Origin: JAKPBU01 sp964425695
GTDB lineage: Bacteria; Pseudomonadota; Gammaproteobacteria; Xanthomonadales; Xanthomonadaceae
Length of the DNA stretch: 64,000 nucleotides
Assembly: GCA_964425695.1 (NCBI GenBank)
Contig: CAYRNF010000002.1
Location: forward strand, 62,001 to 126,000
Direction of reading: 5' to 3'
In this document: piece after piece, positions 56,941 to 64,000 of the stretch
How the letters are laid out: the number at the start of each line of letters is the position of its first letter
Numbering within the stretch: the stretch's first letter is position 1
Notes under the pieces: generated by a model
What the model was told of the DNA's origin: nothing
Seen by the model: only the letters and a program-made list of their open reading frames with translations
Database searches by the model: none
Made by a program: the position numbers and the translations under genes

Positions 56941-57495
56941 TTACGGCGCTGATCGCAGCGAAAGATGCTGCGCCGGCACATTCTCCGTAAGCCACACCCC
57001 ATTATCCGACTGGAAGAACTTGAAGCCCTGCTGGTGCATCCGCAGGGCTTCAATGTTTAGGACGACGGGTATGCCATAGCGTTGCCCCACCGAGGTGGCG
57101 GTGACGATGTCTTGCGACAGGTGCACGTGATGGCGTTCGCCGGGGCGCAGGCCTTCGGCTAGGATCGAGTCGAGGAAGCGCGTCGCGGTGCCGTGGTACA
57201 AAAACTGCGGCGGCACTTTGGCTTCGTGTTTGATGGCGACGGTGTCGGTCGAGTGGCCTTGCACGGCGCGAATGCGCACGCCGTCCTCGGAGATCGCAAA
57301 CCGCTTCTTGTCGCTGCCGGCGACCACGGCGTAGATCAGTTCCACGTCGAGTTCGCTACCGGCCGTCTTGGCCTGAGCGATCAATGTATCAAGGTCCGCC
57401 CAGCCTTCGCGGTCTAGCGTCAATCCGATGGCGTGCGGTTCATGCCGCAGCACGTAGCTTAGGAACTTGCTGGCCTGGTTGTACTTCTTGCTCAT
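56941..57495 (-). CDS. kptA: RNA 2'-phosphotransferase (Tpt1/KptA)
   Basis: A 184-residue enzyme that transfers a 2'-phosphate from RNA to NAD+, giving ADP-ribose 1'',2''-cyclic phosphate. Family motifs are all visible: KFLSYVLRHEPHAIGL, then IRAVQGHSTDTV, LYHGTATRFLDSILAEGL and RHHVHLSQD, which supply the Arg-His-Arg-Arg type active site. Bacterial KptA has no known splicing substrate and may act in RNA repair or NAD-related conflict. ATG 57495 is the family start. It is convergent with the immunity gene (18 bp) and sits at the end of the toxin region. Confidence 0.9.
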   Translation of the reverse strand: MSKKYNQASKFLSYVLRHEPHAIGLTLDREGWADLDTLIAQAKTAGSELDVELIYAVVAGSDKKRFAISEDGVRIRAVQGHSTDTVAIKHEAKVPPQFLYHGTATRFLDSILAEGLRPGERHHVHLSQDIVTATSVGQRYGIPVVLNIEALRMHQQGFKFFQSDNGVWLTENVPAQHLSLRSAP

Positions 57496-57891
57496 GCTCT
57501 TGTTCCATAGCTGCCAGAGAACTCGGATTAGAGTGCTTATCCATTGAAGTGACGCCGCGAGAGCGTCCGTCGCGGAGGCTCGGCTAGACAGCTGTTCCAT
57601 GGTACGCAGGCCGCCTCTTCGTTGATCTGACTAGGTTCTCGGTTGTGCATCCGCGCCAGTACGGGCCAATAGGCGGACAATCACAGTTGTCGCCAGCACC
57701 CGTCTCTGCGCGCCAAGCAAGGCGTCTCTAACTGATGCGGAATTCGACTATAAACTTCCAGGCGATCTCGGGGATCAGGTAAATCGTGGCCCGGGCCGCG
57801 CGCCCCCGATCCCCAATCCTGCGGCGTTGTATCGCTTGGCAGCCCGGGCCACAATCCCTCTCGATTACATGCAGACATCTCAGGGGATGCC
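57496..57891. other. Gene-free region upstream of the export cluster
   Basis: This 396-bp region separates kptA (minus) from the TPR gene (plus) and should hold both promoters. It contains a long inverted repeat described separately; no other gene-like sequence was found. Confidence 0.45.
57786..57852. promoter_or_regulatory. 11-bp inverted repeat with 45-bp spacer
   Basis: GTGGCCCGGGC (57786-57796) and GCCCGGGCCAC (57842-57852) are exact reverse complements 40 bp before the first TPR gene. It could be a paired operator or a long-range hairpin in the leader of the export cluster. Confidence 0.45.
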
Positions 57892-58461
57892 GTGAACTTC
57901 GACAAGCTCGATAACGATGAACTGCTCAGGCTGTCGCTGGACGCGATCAACACAGGTCGTGATCCTGAAGCCGTTGTCATGCTCAAAACGCTGCTGGAGC
58001 GAGATCCCCAGCACGTCTACGGGCAATACCTGCTTGCCGCTCAGCACGCACAGCTGGGCATGATGGATCGCGCCGAAGTGGGCTTTCGTGCGGTGGTTGC
58101 GCAGTCCCCCGAGTTTCCGATGGCCCGTTTTCAGCTCGCCCAGTTGTTGTTGGGGACGTCCAGGGCACAGGAGGCCAAAGTCCAGCTGGCTCCTCTGGCC
58201 CGTTTGCCGGAGGGCCAGGCCTTGGGCGCGTATGCGCGCGCGCTCTGCGCTGCGGCCGAAGACAACGTGGCCGAGGCTGCTGCCCAGCTACGCGCGGGCC
58301 TCGGTTGGCCACAGGACATCCCGGCGCTCGCCATGGATATGCAGAGTCTGCTGGGCAGCCTGCTAGCGAATTCGACCGGTCCAGAAGTCCCGGACACTGC
58401 TCCAGCTGCAGTCCCGCCGCCATCGTCCTTGTTCCTGACCGGCTACGGCCGCAGCAACTAG
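57892..58461 (+). CDS. TPR protein of the export cluster
   Basis: A 189-residue protein with tetratricopeptide-like repeats across residues 15-130 (EAVVMLKTLLERDPQHVYGQ; RAEVGFRAVVAQSPEFPMAR) and a proline-rich, apparently disordered tail (VPDTAPAAVPPPSSLFL). TPR proteins serve as chaperones or scaffolds in type III systems. It begins a run of co-directional genes leading into fliQ. There is no signal peptide. Start ATG 57892 gives full repeats. The exact role is unknown. Confidence 0.8.
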   Translation: MNFDKLDNDELLRLSLDAINTGRDPEAVVMLKTLLERDPQHVYGQYLLAAQHAQLGMMDRAEVGFRAVVAQSPEFPMARFQLAQLLLGTSRAQEAKVQLAPLARLPEGQALGAYARALCAAAEDNVAEAAAQLRAGLGWPQDIPALAMDMQSLLGSLLANSTGPEVPDTAPAAVPPPSSLFLTGYGRSN

Positions 58462-58467
58462 CCACCG

Positions 58468-58854
58468 ATGTCGATTGATCGACTCTCATCGACGTCAGCG
58501 CTGATTGCAGCGCTACGCGCGGAGGTCGTTCGCAAGGGCGACCGGACGACGCGACCCGATGGAGCCGCTACGCCTGAAAAACCCGCCGCAATTGCGAAAC
58601 GGCGCGACGCTGCCGTGCTCAAGCGGGAGCTTGGCGAGATCGTAAAGGGCGTCGCGCCTGAGGATCGCGAAGCGGTGAACGCCGTCCGACCGCGCCTTGC
58701 TCGCGCCATCCTGCTTTGGGAGTTCGGGGCGGAACTGCGGGAGCATCCCGACTGGCAACCGATGCTCGATGACATCGTGCGGACGCTGGAAGGCAGCGAG
58801 CAGCATCAAGCGCAGCTGTCTGCGTTGATCAAGCAGTTACGCGCGAAATCTTAG
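58468..58854 (+). CDS. Hypothetical protein of the export cluster
   Basis: A 128-residue helical, highly charged protein, six bases after the TPR gene. The N-terminal 40 residues look disordered (MSIDRLSSTSALIAALRAE); the rest is helical (DAAVLKRELGEIVKGVAPED; LDDIVRTLEGSEQHQAQLSA). It could be a small regulator or chaperone of the export system. No family recognised. Confidence 0.75.
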   Translation: MSIDRLSSTSALIAALRAEVVRKGDRTTRPDGAATPEKPAAIAKRRDAAVLKRELGEIVKGVAPEDREAVNAVRPRLARAILLWEFGAELREHPDWQPMLDDIVRTLEGSEQHQAQLSALIKQLRAKS

Positions 58855-58881
58855 GTTCGGCGCGAACAAATTCACGGGCCC

Positions 58882-58911
58882 TTGACAATCGAATATTTGT
58901 CCCACTAGCCT
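58882..58911 (+). promoter_or_regulatory. Probable sigma-70 promoter
   Basis: TTGACA, 18 bp, TAGCCT lies 193 bp before the second TPR gene, in the only sizeable gap of the cluster (58855-59103). It would drive the second TPR gene and the fliQ-flhA genes behind it. Confidence 0.5.
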
Positions 58912-59103
58912 GTTTACGGGGATTGGGGGATCCACGCGGGACCAAAGAGTGCGTGCATGCAAGCCATGCGCGGCTCGGGAATTCGGGCTGCTGCCCGAAG
59001 GCTCAGGGACGGCTCGACGATGACTCTCCTAGATCACAGGGGCCACACGCCGCTGGCGCGGCTGTGCGCGTGAGTGTTCGCGGGACAGGGGATGTAGAGC
59101 GTC

Positions 59104-60240
59104 ATGCAGTCCAGGAGCGCGCAGTTGCGCGCCTATCTTTTGGCAGATCCTGCGAATGCGGATCTGATCTGTGAACTCGCCGATGTGCTGGCTGCCGAAG
59201 GGCGGCACGCTGAGGCACGCGAGGTCTTGTCCACGGTTGCCAGCGGTGCTGCAGCGGCGCCGGGTGTGCGCTTTCGGCTGGCGCGCAACGCCCTCGTGCT
59301 TGGGGACTACGCGGGCGCGGAGCATGCGCTGCAGGCGCTGGCCGCCGAGAGCGGAGAGAGTCTTGCGCTCCAGCACGACCTGGCGTTTGCGCAGCTTTGC
59401 CAGCGCCGAGTCATGGACGCCCGGCTCACGATCGAGGGTGCGCTCAAGCAGTTTGGGGCAGACGCCGAACTTCTCGTGCTGGGTGCACGCGTTGCGATGA
59501 TGGAAGGCGACTTCGAGCGCGCGCTCGCGCACCTCGATCAGGCGCTGACACTCGTTCCCGAGCACGAACAGGCACTCGGAGTGCGCGCACTGGCATTGTT
59601 CGACGGCAGCCGAATGGAAGAGGCCGCGGTCGCAGCGGCGGATTGTTTGGCACGCTACCCCGATCAGCACGAAGCCTTGTTGGTGGCGGCGACGCAGGCG
59701 CTTTGGAAGCAGGATCTTGGACCTGCCGAGGCGCACCTTGCGCGCGCCTTGGCGCGGCACCCGAACTCCGGACGAGCCCTGTCGGCACAGGGGCAACTCC
59801 TCATGCTGCGCGAGCGGCTGCCCGAGGCACGCAAAGTGCTCGAACAGGCGGTGGCTGCCATGCCCGATCACATCGGCACCTGGCATGCGCTCGGGTGGGT
59901 GCAACTCCTCCAAGGCGACGTCGAGGCTGCAGCGCTGAGCTACCAGCGCGCCTACGACATCGACCGCAACTTCGGCGACAGCCATGGTGGTTTGGCGCTG
60001 GTCGCGGCCTTGCGTGGTGATCGCGACACTGCCGGAAGCGGAATCAAACGAGCTTTGCGTCTGGATCCCAACAGCGCCAATGCGCGACTGGCTGAGGTCG
60101 TCTTGCTCGAAGGGCAGGGCGAGCACGAAGCGGCCCAGGCGCGCTTTGCAAGCTTGGCCACGGGTTCGGTGGCGTCTGCAATGTCGGCGCGGGAATTCCT
60201 GGCGCGCCTGCGGGCACGCACGGGCACCACGCAGGTCTGA
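59104..60240 (+). CDS. Large TPR protein of the export cluster
   Basis: A 378-residue protein made of about ten tetratricopeptide repeats (ELADVLAAEGRHAEAREVLS; RLARNALVLGDYAGAEHALQ; LEQAVAAMPDHIGTWHALGW; AALRGDRDTAGSGIKRALRL). No signal peptide or transmembrane helix is visible, so it is probably cytoplasmic or peripheral. Its stop is two bases before the fliQ-like ATG, so it is in the export operon. It may be a scaffold or substrate chaperone; the role is inferred from position. The first gene of the cluster is also TPR-rich. Confidence 0.85.
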   Translation: MQSRSAQLRAYLLADPANADLICELADVLAAEGRHAEAREVLSTVASGAAAAPGVRFRLARNALVLGDYAGAEHALQALAAESGESLALQHDLAFAQLCQRRVMDARLTIEGALKQFGADAELLVLGARVAMMEGDFERALAHLDQALTLVPEHEQALGVRALALFDGSRMEEAAVAAADCLARYPDQHEALLVAATQALWKQDLGPAEAHLARALARHPNSGRALSAQGQLLMLRERLPEARKVLEQAVAAMPDHIGTWHALGWVQLLQGDVEAAALSYQRAYDIDRNFGDSHGGLALVAALRGDRDTAGSGIKRALRLDPNSANARLAEVVLLEGQGEHEAAQARFASLATGSVASAMSAREFLARLRARTGTTQV

Positions 60241-60242
60241 GC

Positions 60243-60506
60243 ATGGACTCCGATTTCGCCATGCGTCTGCTCGCAGACACCTTGATCGCCGCCTTGAAGA
60301 TGTCGGCGCCGATCCTGATCGCCACGTTGGCAGTCGGTTTGCTGATCTCGATTGCGCAGGTGGTAACCCAAGTCCAGGAAATGACCCTGACCTTCGTTCC
60401 CAAGCTGGTCGTGGTGGTTGGCGTGTGCCTGGTGCTCGGCGGCTGGATGATGTCGGTGGCGATCGAACTTGCCAAGCGCATGTTCGAAACGGCGGCGGGC
60501 CTGTAG
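60243..60506 (+). CDS. fliQ: Export apparatus protein FliQ/SctS family
   Basis: An 87-residue inner-membrane protein with two hairpin helices (LKMSAPILIATLAVGLLISI; LVVVVGVCLVLGGWMMSVAI) separated by QVVTQVQEMTLTFVPK, the family signature. It belongs to the export gate of flagellar and virulence type III systems (FliQ/SctS). The length is normal. It starts two bases after the TPR gene, and fliR follows three bases after its stop. FliP, its usual partner upstream, is not in the window. Confidence 0.92.
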   Translation: MDSDFAMRLLADTLIAALKMSAPILIATLAVGLLISIAQVVTQVQEMTLTFVPKLVVVVGVCLVLGGWMMSVAIELAKRMFETAAGL

Positions 60507-60508
60507 CC

Positions 60509-61276
60509 ATGTCCACGCTCGAAGCCCTTGTAGCGTTGTTCGTCCTCGCCACGCTGCGCTACCTGCCAGTGGTGGTGCTGCCGGGCATGTCGCCGCTGCG
60601 CTGGGCGCCGGCGCTGGTGCGCATCGTGTTGCTGATGGGGCTGGCATGGATGACCGTGTTGTCGATGCCGAGTTGGGAGGCACCGGCGGCGTGGCGCATG
60701 CCGCTCGCACTGGTGCTCGCAGGCTGCGCCGAGCTGATGCTCGGATTGTGCTTTGGGCTTGCCGTGATGATCCCGCAAGGTGCACTGCACACCGCAGGGT
60801 GGCTCGCCGACACGCAGGCGGGCCTCAGTGCCGCGAATCTGTTCGATCCGGGCGGGCAGGCGGAGAGCGAGTCGCTCCTGGGTCGGGCGCTGTTGCTTGC
60901 GGCCACGGTGCTGTTCTTTACGCTCGACTTGCATCTGCAGCTGTTTCGACTGCTCGCGGCGAGCACCCAGGTGCTGCCGCTCGGCCAAGTCTCGTTGCGC
61001 ATGGAGCCCGAGGCACTGCTTGGCCTGCTCAGCAGCAGTTTCCTGCTCGCCCTGATGGTCGTGGCCCCGGTGTTGCTTGGGCTGCTCGCGGTAGATGTCG
61101 GCGTGGCCTACGCCAGCCGCTCGATGCCGCAGGCGAACGTCTATTTCCTGGTGCTGCCGCTGAAGATCGCCGTTGCGCTTCTCCTGATGGTGGCGACGCT
61201 GCCGCTGGTCCCGGCGCTGATGGGTCGGCTGTTCCGCGACGCGCTGGGACGAACCCCGGCACTGTTGGGAGCCTGA
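60509..61276 (+). CDS. fliR: Export apparatus protein FliR/SctT family
   Basis: A 255-residue polytopic membrane protein with about six helices. It has the FliR landmarks: LPVVVLPGMSPLRWAPALVR, the ELMLGLCFGLAV region, GWLADTQAGLSAANLFDPGG and YFLVLPLKIAVALLLM. It forms the export gate with FliP and FliQ. The sequence and neighbours (FliQ, FlhB, FlhA) suggest a flagellar-type rather than Hrp-type gate. Confidence 0.92.
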   Translation: MSTLEALVALFVLATLRYLPVVVLPGMSPLRWAPALVRIVLLMGLAWMTVLSMPSWEAPAAWRMPLALVLAGCAELMLGLCFGLAVMIPQGALHTAGWLADTQAGLSAANLFDPGGQAESESLLGRALLLAATVLFFTLDLHLQLFRLLAASTQVLPLGQVSLRMEPEALLGLLSSSFLLALMVVAPVLLGLLAVDVGVAYASRSMPQANVYFLVLPLKIAVALLLMVATLPLVPALMGRLFRDALGRTPALLGA

Positions 61277-61279
61277 TCG

Positions 61280-62350
61280 ATGGCGCAGGAAGATCAGGAC
61301 AAGACGGAAGAGCCGACCGCGTATCGGCTCGAAGAGGCACGCAAGAAAGGCGAGGTGTCCAAAAGCGCCGATGCCGTGGGCGCAGCGATGATGATCGTGT
61401 TTGCGGCCGTCTGCGCCATGACGGTCGGCTGGGTAGCCACCTCATTCGCCAGCGCAACCCGGCGCATGTTGCTGATGGCGGGCGAGCAGCCAGTTCTCGG
61501 CCGTGAGCTTCTCCAGTGGATTGGGCAGACGTATGCGCCCGTGTGGCAGGCCCTGACGCCGCTGGCGCTGGCGCTGCTCGTCACTGCGATCGCCGCCAAC
61601 GTGCTGCAGACCGGGCTGATCTTTTCGGGCCACCCCTTGAAAGCCGACTTCAAGCGCATGAACCCCGCGCAGACGGTCAAGCGGATCTTCTCGATGCGCA
61701 CGGTGTGGGAGTTCGGCAAGCTCCTGGTGAAGATGTCGCTGCTCACCGGCTTGTGCGTGCTGATGGTGATGAAAGCCGGCGCACTGACGGAGGCGATCGC
61801 CCAGACGATGCCGGCCAAGCTTGCCGGGTTGTTCCTCGATGTGTTCGTCAAGGCGTCGATCTACGTCCTATTGATTCTCTCCCTGGCCGCGCTGGCGGAC
61901 TGGATGTTCACCAAGCGCGAGTTCACGCGCCGGATGCGCATGAGCAGACGCGAGCTACGGGATGAGGTCAAGCGCCGCGACGGCGACCCGGCGGTCAAGT
62001 CCAAGCAGAAGCAGCAGATCCGAGAACTCCTGAGAAAGGTCCGCTCTTTGCAGCGCGTGGGCGAAGCCGATGTGGTGCTGACCAACCCAACGCACGTCGC
62101 CGTTGCGGTGCAGTATCGGCCCGGGAAGATGCGAGCGCCGATCGTGCTGTCGAAGGGCGCTGGGTTCCTGGCTGCTCGTATTCGCGACATCGCGATGCGT
62201 TCCGGCGTGCCAATCGAGAGGTCACCGCAACTCGCCCGCGCGCTCTATCAGGACTGCGAGATCGACGCGCCGGTGTCCGAAGTGCTGTATGCCTCGCTCG
62301 CACCGGTTTATCGCACGCTTTGGGCACGACGCCAGGGAGCGACCCGGTGA
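61280..62350 (+). CDS. flhB: Export switch protein FlhB/SctU family
   Basis: A 356-residue protein that controls substrate specificity of the export gate. The N-terminus (KTEEPTAYRLEEARKKGEVS) and four hydrophobic helices match FlhB. The cytoplasmic domain has the auto-cleavage site NPTH at residues 269-272, followed by VAVAVQYRPGKMRAPIVLSK, and is complete (VPIERSPQLARALYQDCEID). The wording of this domain is closer to FlhB than to SctU. The stop overlaps the flhA-like start (GTGA), showing coupling. Confidence 0.93.
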   Translation: MAQEDQDKTEEPTAYRLEEARKKGEVSKSADAVGAAMMIVFAAVCAMTVGWVATSFASATRRMLLMAGEQPVLGRELLQWIGQTYAPVWQALTPLALALLVTAIAANVLQTGLIFSGHPLKADFKRMNPAQTVKRIFSMRTVWEFGKLLVKMSLLTGLCVLMVMKAGALTEAIAQTMPAKLAGLFLDVFVKASIYVLLILSLAALADWMFTKREFTRRMRMSRRELRDEVKRRDGDPAVKSKQKQQIRELLRKVRSLQRVGEADVVLTNPTHVAVAVQYRPGKMRAPIVLSKGAGFLAARIRDIAMRSGVPIERSPQLARALYQDCEIDAPVSEVLYASLAPVYRTLWARRQGATR

Positions 62351-64000
62351 AGGCGCTCTGGTCGCAACTTCTCGGCGGCAAGCGGGATCTGGCGCTGATC
62401 GCCCTGGTGATCGGAATTCTGGCGGTGCTCTTCGTGCCGATTCCCTCGCCACTGCTCGATTTCCTCCTGGTCATCAACATCAGCCTGGCACTGCTGATCC
62501 TGCTGGTGACCTTCTTTACCGAGACCCCGCTCAACTTTTCCACCTTCCCCAGCATCCTGCTGCTCGCAACGCTGTTCCGCCTGGCGCTGAATGTGTCGGC
62601 GACCAGGCTGATCCTGGAAGGAGCGGATGCAGGCCAGGTGATCAATGCGATCGGCGAGTTCGTCGTGGGCGGAAACTACGTCGTCGGCCTCGTCGTGTTC
62701 GTCATCCTGGTGGTTGTGCAGTATGTCGTGGTGACCAGCGGTGCCCAGCGTGTCGCGGAAGTCGCTGCACGATTTACGCTCGACAGTATGCCTGGCAAGC
62801 AGATGAGCATCGACGCCGACATGAACATGGGGCTGATCGATGAGCACGAGGCCAAGCGTCGCCGGGCGCAAGTCGAGAAAGAGGCCAACTTCTACGGCGC
62901 GATGGACGGCGCGACCAAGTTCGTCAAAGGCGACGCCATCGCCGGCATCATCATCATCCTGATCAACATCGTCGGCGGACTGGCGATCGGCATCGCGCAG
63001 CTTGGCCTGCCCTGGGCCGAAGCCGTCAAGCGCTTCACCCTGCTCACGATCGGCGACGGCATCGTGACGCAGATCCCTTCGCTGGTGATTGCGGTGGCGA
63101 CCGGCATCATCATCACGCGCGCGGCGGCCGATGCGCAGCTGAGCTCGGAAATCCCGAAGCAGATCCTGACCAATCCGCGCGCGCTCCTCATCGTGGGCGT
63201 GGCGCTCTTGGTGATCTTGCTGCTGCCGGGGTTCCCAAAACTCCCAGTGCTTGCAGTGCTGCTGGGGATCGGTGGGCTGGTCTGGTTGGCCAACAGGATG
63301 GTCAAGACCGCCGGCGAGTCCGCGGAGGACACGGGTAGCCAGGCGAACACGCACGACGGCAAGGACGAGCTGTTGCAACTCATGAAGATCGAGCCGATCG
63401 AGCTCCGTTTCGGCAAGACCATTGCCGCAGCATTCCTCGGCGAGGGCAGTGATCTGACCGAGCGGATCGCAACGCTTCGGAAACAAAACGCCCAGGAACT
63501 CGGCTTCGTGCTACCAAAGGTCGTCAGCGGCCTTCGGCCCGAACTGGCGTCAGACAGCTACGAGATCTTGTTCCACGGCGTGCGGATTGGGCACGGGGAA
63601 CTTCGGACCAATGGGGTTCTCGCGATCAACCCGGGCGGCACCCGTCCGAAGCTCGAAGGCGAGGACACCACGGATCCGGCCTATGGGCTGCCGGCACTGT
63701 GGATCGCGAAAGAGTCGCGCCAGTTCGCCAGGAGCGCCGGCTACACGCTTGTGGAGCCCGATACCGTTCTGATGACGCACCTGAGCGAAGTTGCGAAGCG
63801 CAACGCCTCCGATCTCCTCACCCGCACGGAGACGGAGCGACTGCTTCAGCGCGCACGTGAACAGCATGGTTCGCTGATCGACGAATTGGTGCCCAATGTC
63901 CTGACCCTGTCCGATGTGCAAAAGGTGCTCCAGATCCTGCTGCGCGAGCAGGTGAGCATTCGCAACATCGAAGCCATCCTTGAGGTTCTCGTGGATGCGG
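62347..64000 (+). CDS. flhA: Export gate protein FlhA/SctV family (partial at window end)
   Basis: The first 551 residues are visible; the gene continues past 64000. It is the large inner-membrane subunit that binds export chaperones. Eight N-terminal helices span about residues 15-325. The FHIPEP signature regions are present: PSILLLATLFRLALNVSATR and the cytoplasmic loop VAARFTLDSMPGKQMSIDAD. The start of the cytoplasmic domain contains DPAYGLPALWIAKESRQFAR and SLIDELVPNVLTLSDVQKVL, typical of FlhA. I chose GTG 62347 because it overlaps the flhB-like stop and gives MKALWSQLLGGKRDLALIAL. The last about 140 residues are cut off. Confidence 0.93.
   Translation, partial: MKALWSQLLGGKRDLALIALVIGILAVLFVPIPSPLLDFLLVINISLALLILLVTFFTETPLNFSTFPSILLLATLFRLALNVSATRLILEGADAGQVINAIGEFVVGGNYVVGLVVFVILVVVQYVVVTSGAQRVAEVAARFTLDSMPGKQMSIDADMNMGLIDEHEAKRRRAQVEKEANFYGAMDGATKFVKGDAIAGIIIILINIVGGLAIGIAQLGLPWAEAVKRFTLLTIGDGIVTQIPSLVIAVATGIIITRAAADAQLSSEIPKQILTNPRALLIVGVALLVILLLPGFPKLPVLAVLLGIGGLVWLANRMVKTAGESAEDTGSQANTHDGKDELLQLMKIEPIELRFGKTIAAAFLGEGSDLTERIATLRKQNAQELGFVLPKVVSGLRPELASDSYEILFHGVRIGHGELRTNGVLAINPGGTRPKLEGEDTTDPAYGLPALWIAKESRQFARSAGYTLVEPDTVLMTHLSEVAKRNASDLLTRTETERLLQRAREQHGSLIDELVPNVLTLSDVQKVLQILLREQVSIRNIEAILEVLVDA

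Noticed and set aside
59029..60552. A 507-codon minus-strand frame opposite the TPR and fliQ genes
   Set aside because: Antisense shadow; the plus-strand TPR repeats and FliQ are clear.

Overview
The window looks like chromosomal DNA of a GC-rich gammaproteobacterium of the order Xanthomonadales, most likely Lysobacter or a close relative. Three things support this. The gene order mutS, pncC/cinA, lexA, recA, recX, alaS, csrA, tRNA-Ser is typical of that group. The LexA box TTAGTAGTATTACTACTAA is of the Xanthomonas type. A flagellar-type type III export cluster occurs without flagellar neighbours, a situation known from non-flagellated Lysobacter. The genus is inferred; no 16S or other decisive marker lies here.

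Positions 1-15775 are backbone: a glutathione S-transferase, katG, mutS, a TonB-dependent receptor, pncC, the SOS genes lexA-recA-recX, alaS, csrA and tRNA-Ser(GCT). The 3' end of the tRNA is followed at once by a tyrosine recombinase (15857-17401), so the tRNA is the probable left attachment site of an integrated island.

Positions 15857 to about 41100 are accessory DNA organised as small multi-gene modules. (a) DUF4236 protein + 1420-aa SF1 helicase with a C-terminal Vsr-like nuclease + a small membrane protein. (b) An operon of MazG-type pyrophosphohydrolase, P-loop kinase, a kinase fused to a PurA/PurZ-like synthetase, and a DUF7002 protein. It resembles a nucleotide-modification pathway (dGTP to diaminopurine type) but lies in a bacterial island. 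(c) A 1036-aa uncharacterised protein followed by a 615-aa protein with a pre-toxin segment and a PD-(D/E)XK-like C-terminus. (d) An alpha/beta-hydrolase fused to a subtilisin-like protease, followed by two membrane-anchored proteins. Between them lie decaying genes (a frameshifted small gene, a RadC-like gene with a broken 5' end), an XRE regulator and an ankyrin protein.

Positions 41660-56922 hold a giant (about 4955 aa) RHS/YD-repeat protein with embedded Ig/cadherin-like domains, a LysM and a ParB-like toxin tip, overlapped by a SUKH-type immunity gene. A KptA RNA 2'-phosphotransferase follows on the other strand.

Positions 57892-64000 are a co-directional block: two TPR proteins and one unknown protein, then fliQ, fliR, flhB and flhA-like export genes, tightly packed and running off the window. 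No right-hand att repeat was found, so the island's right end cannot be placed.
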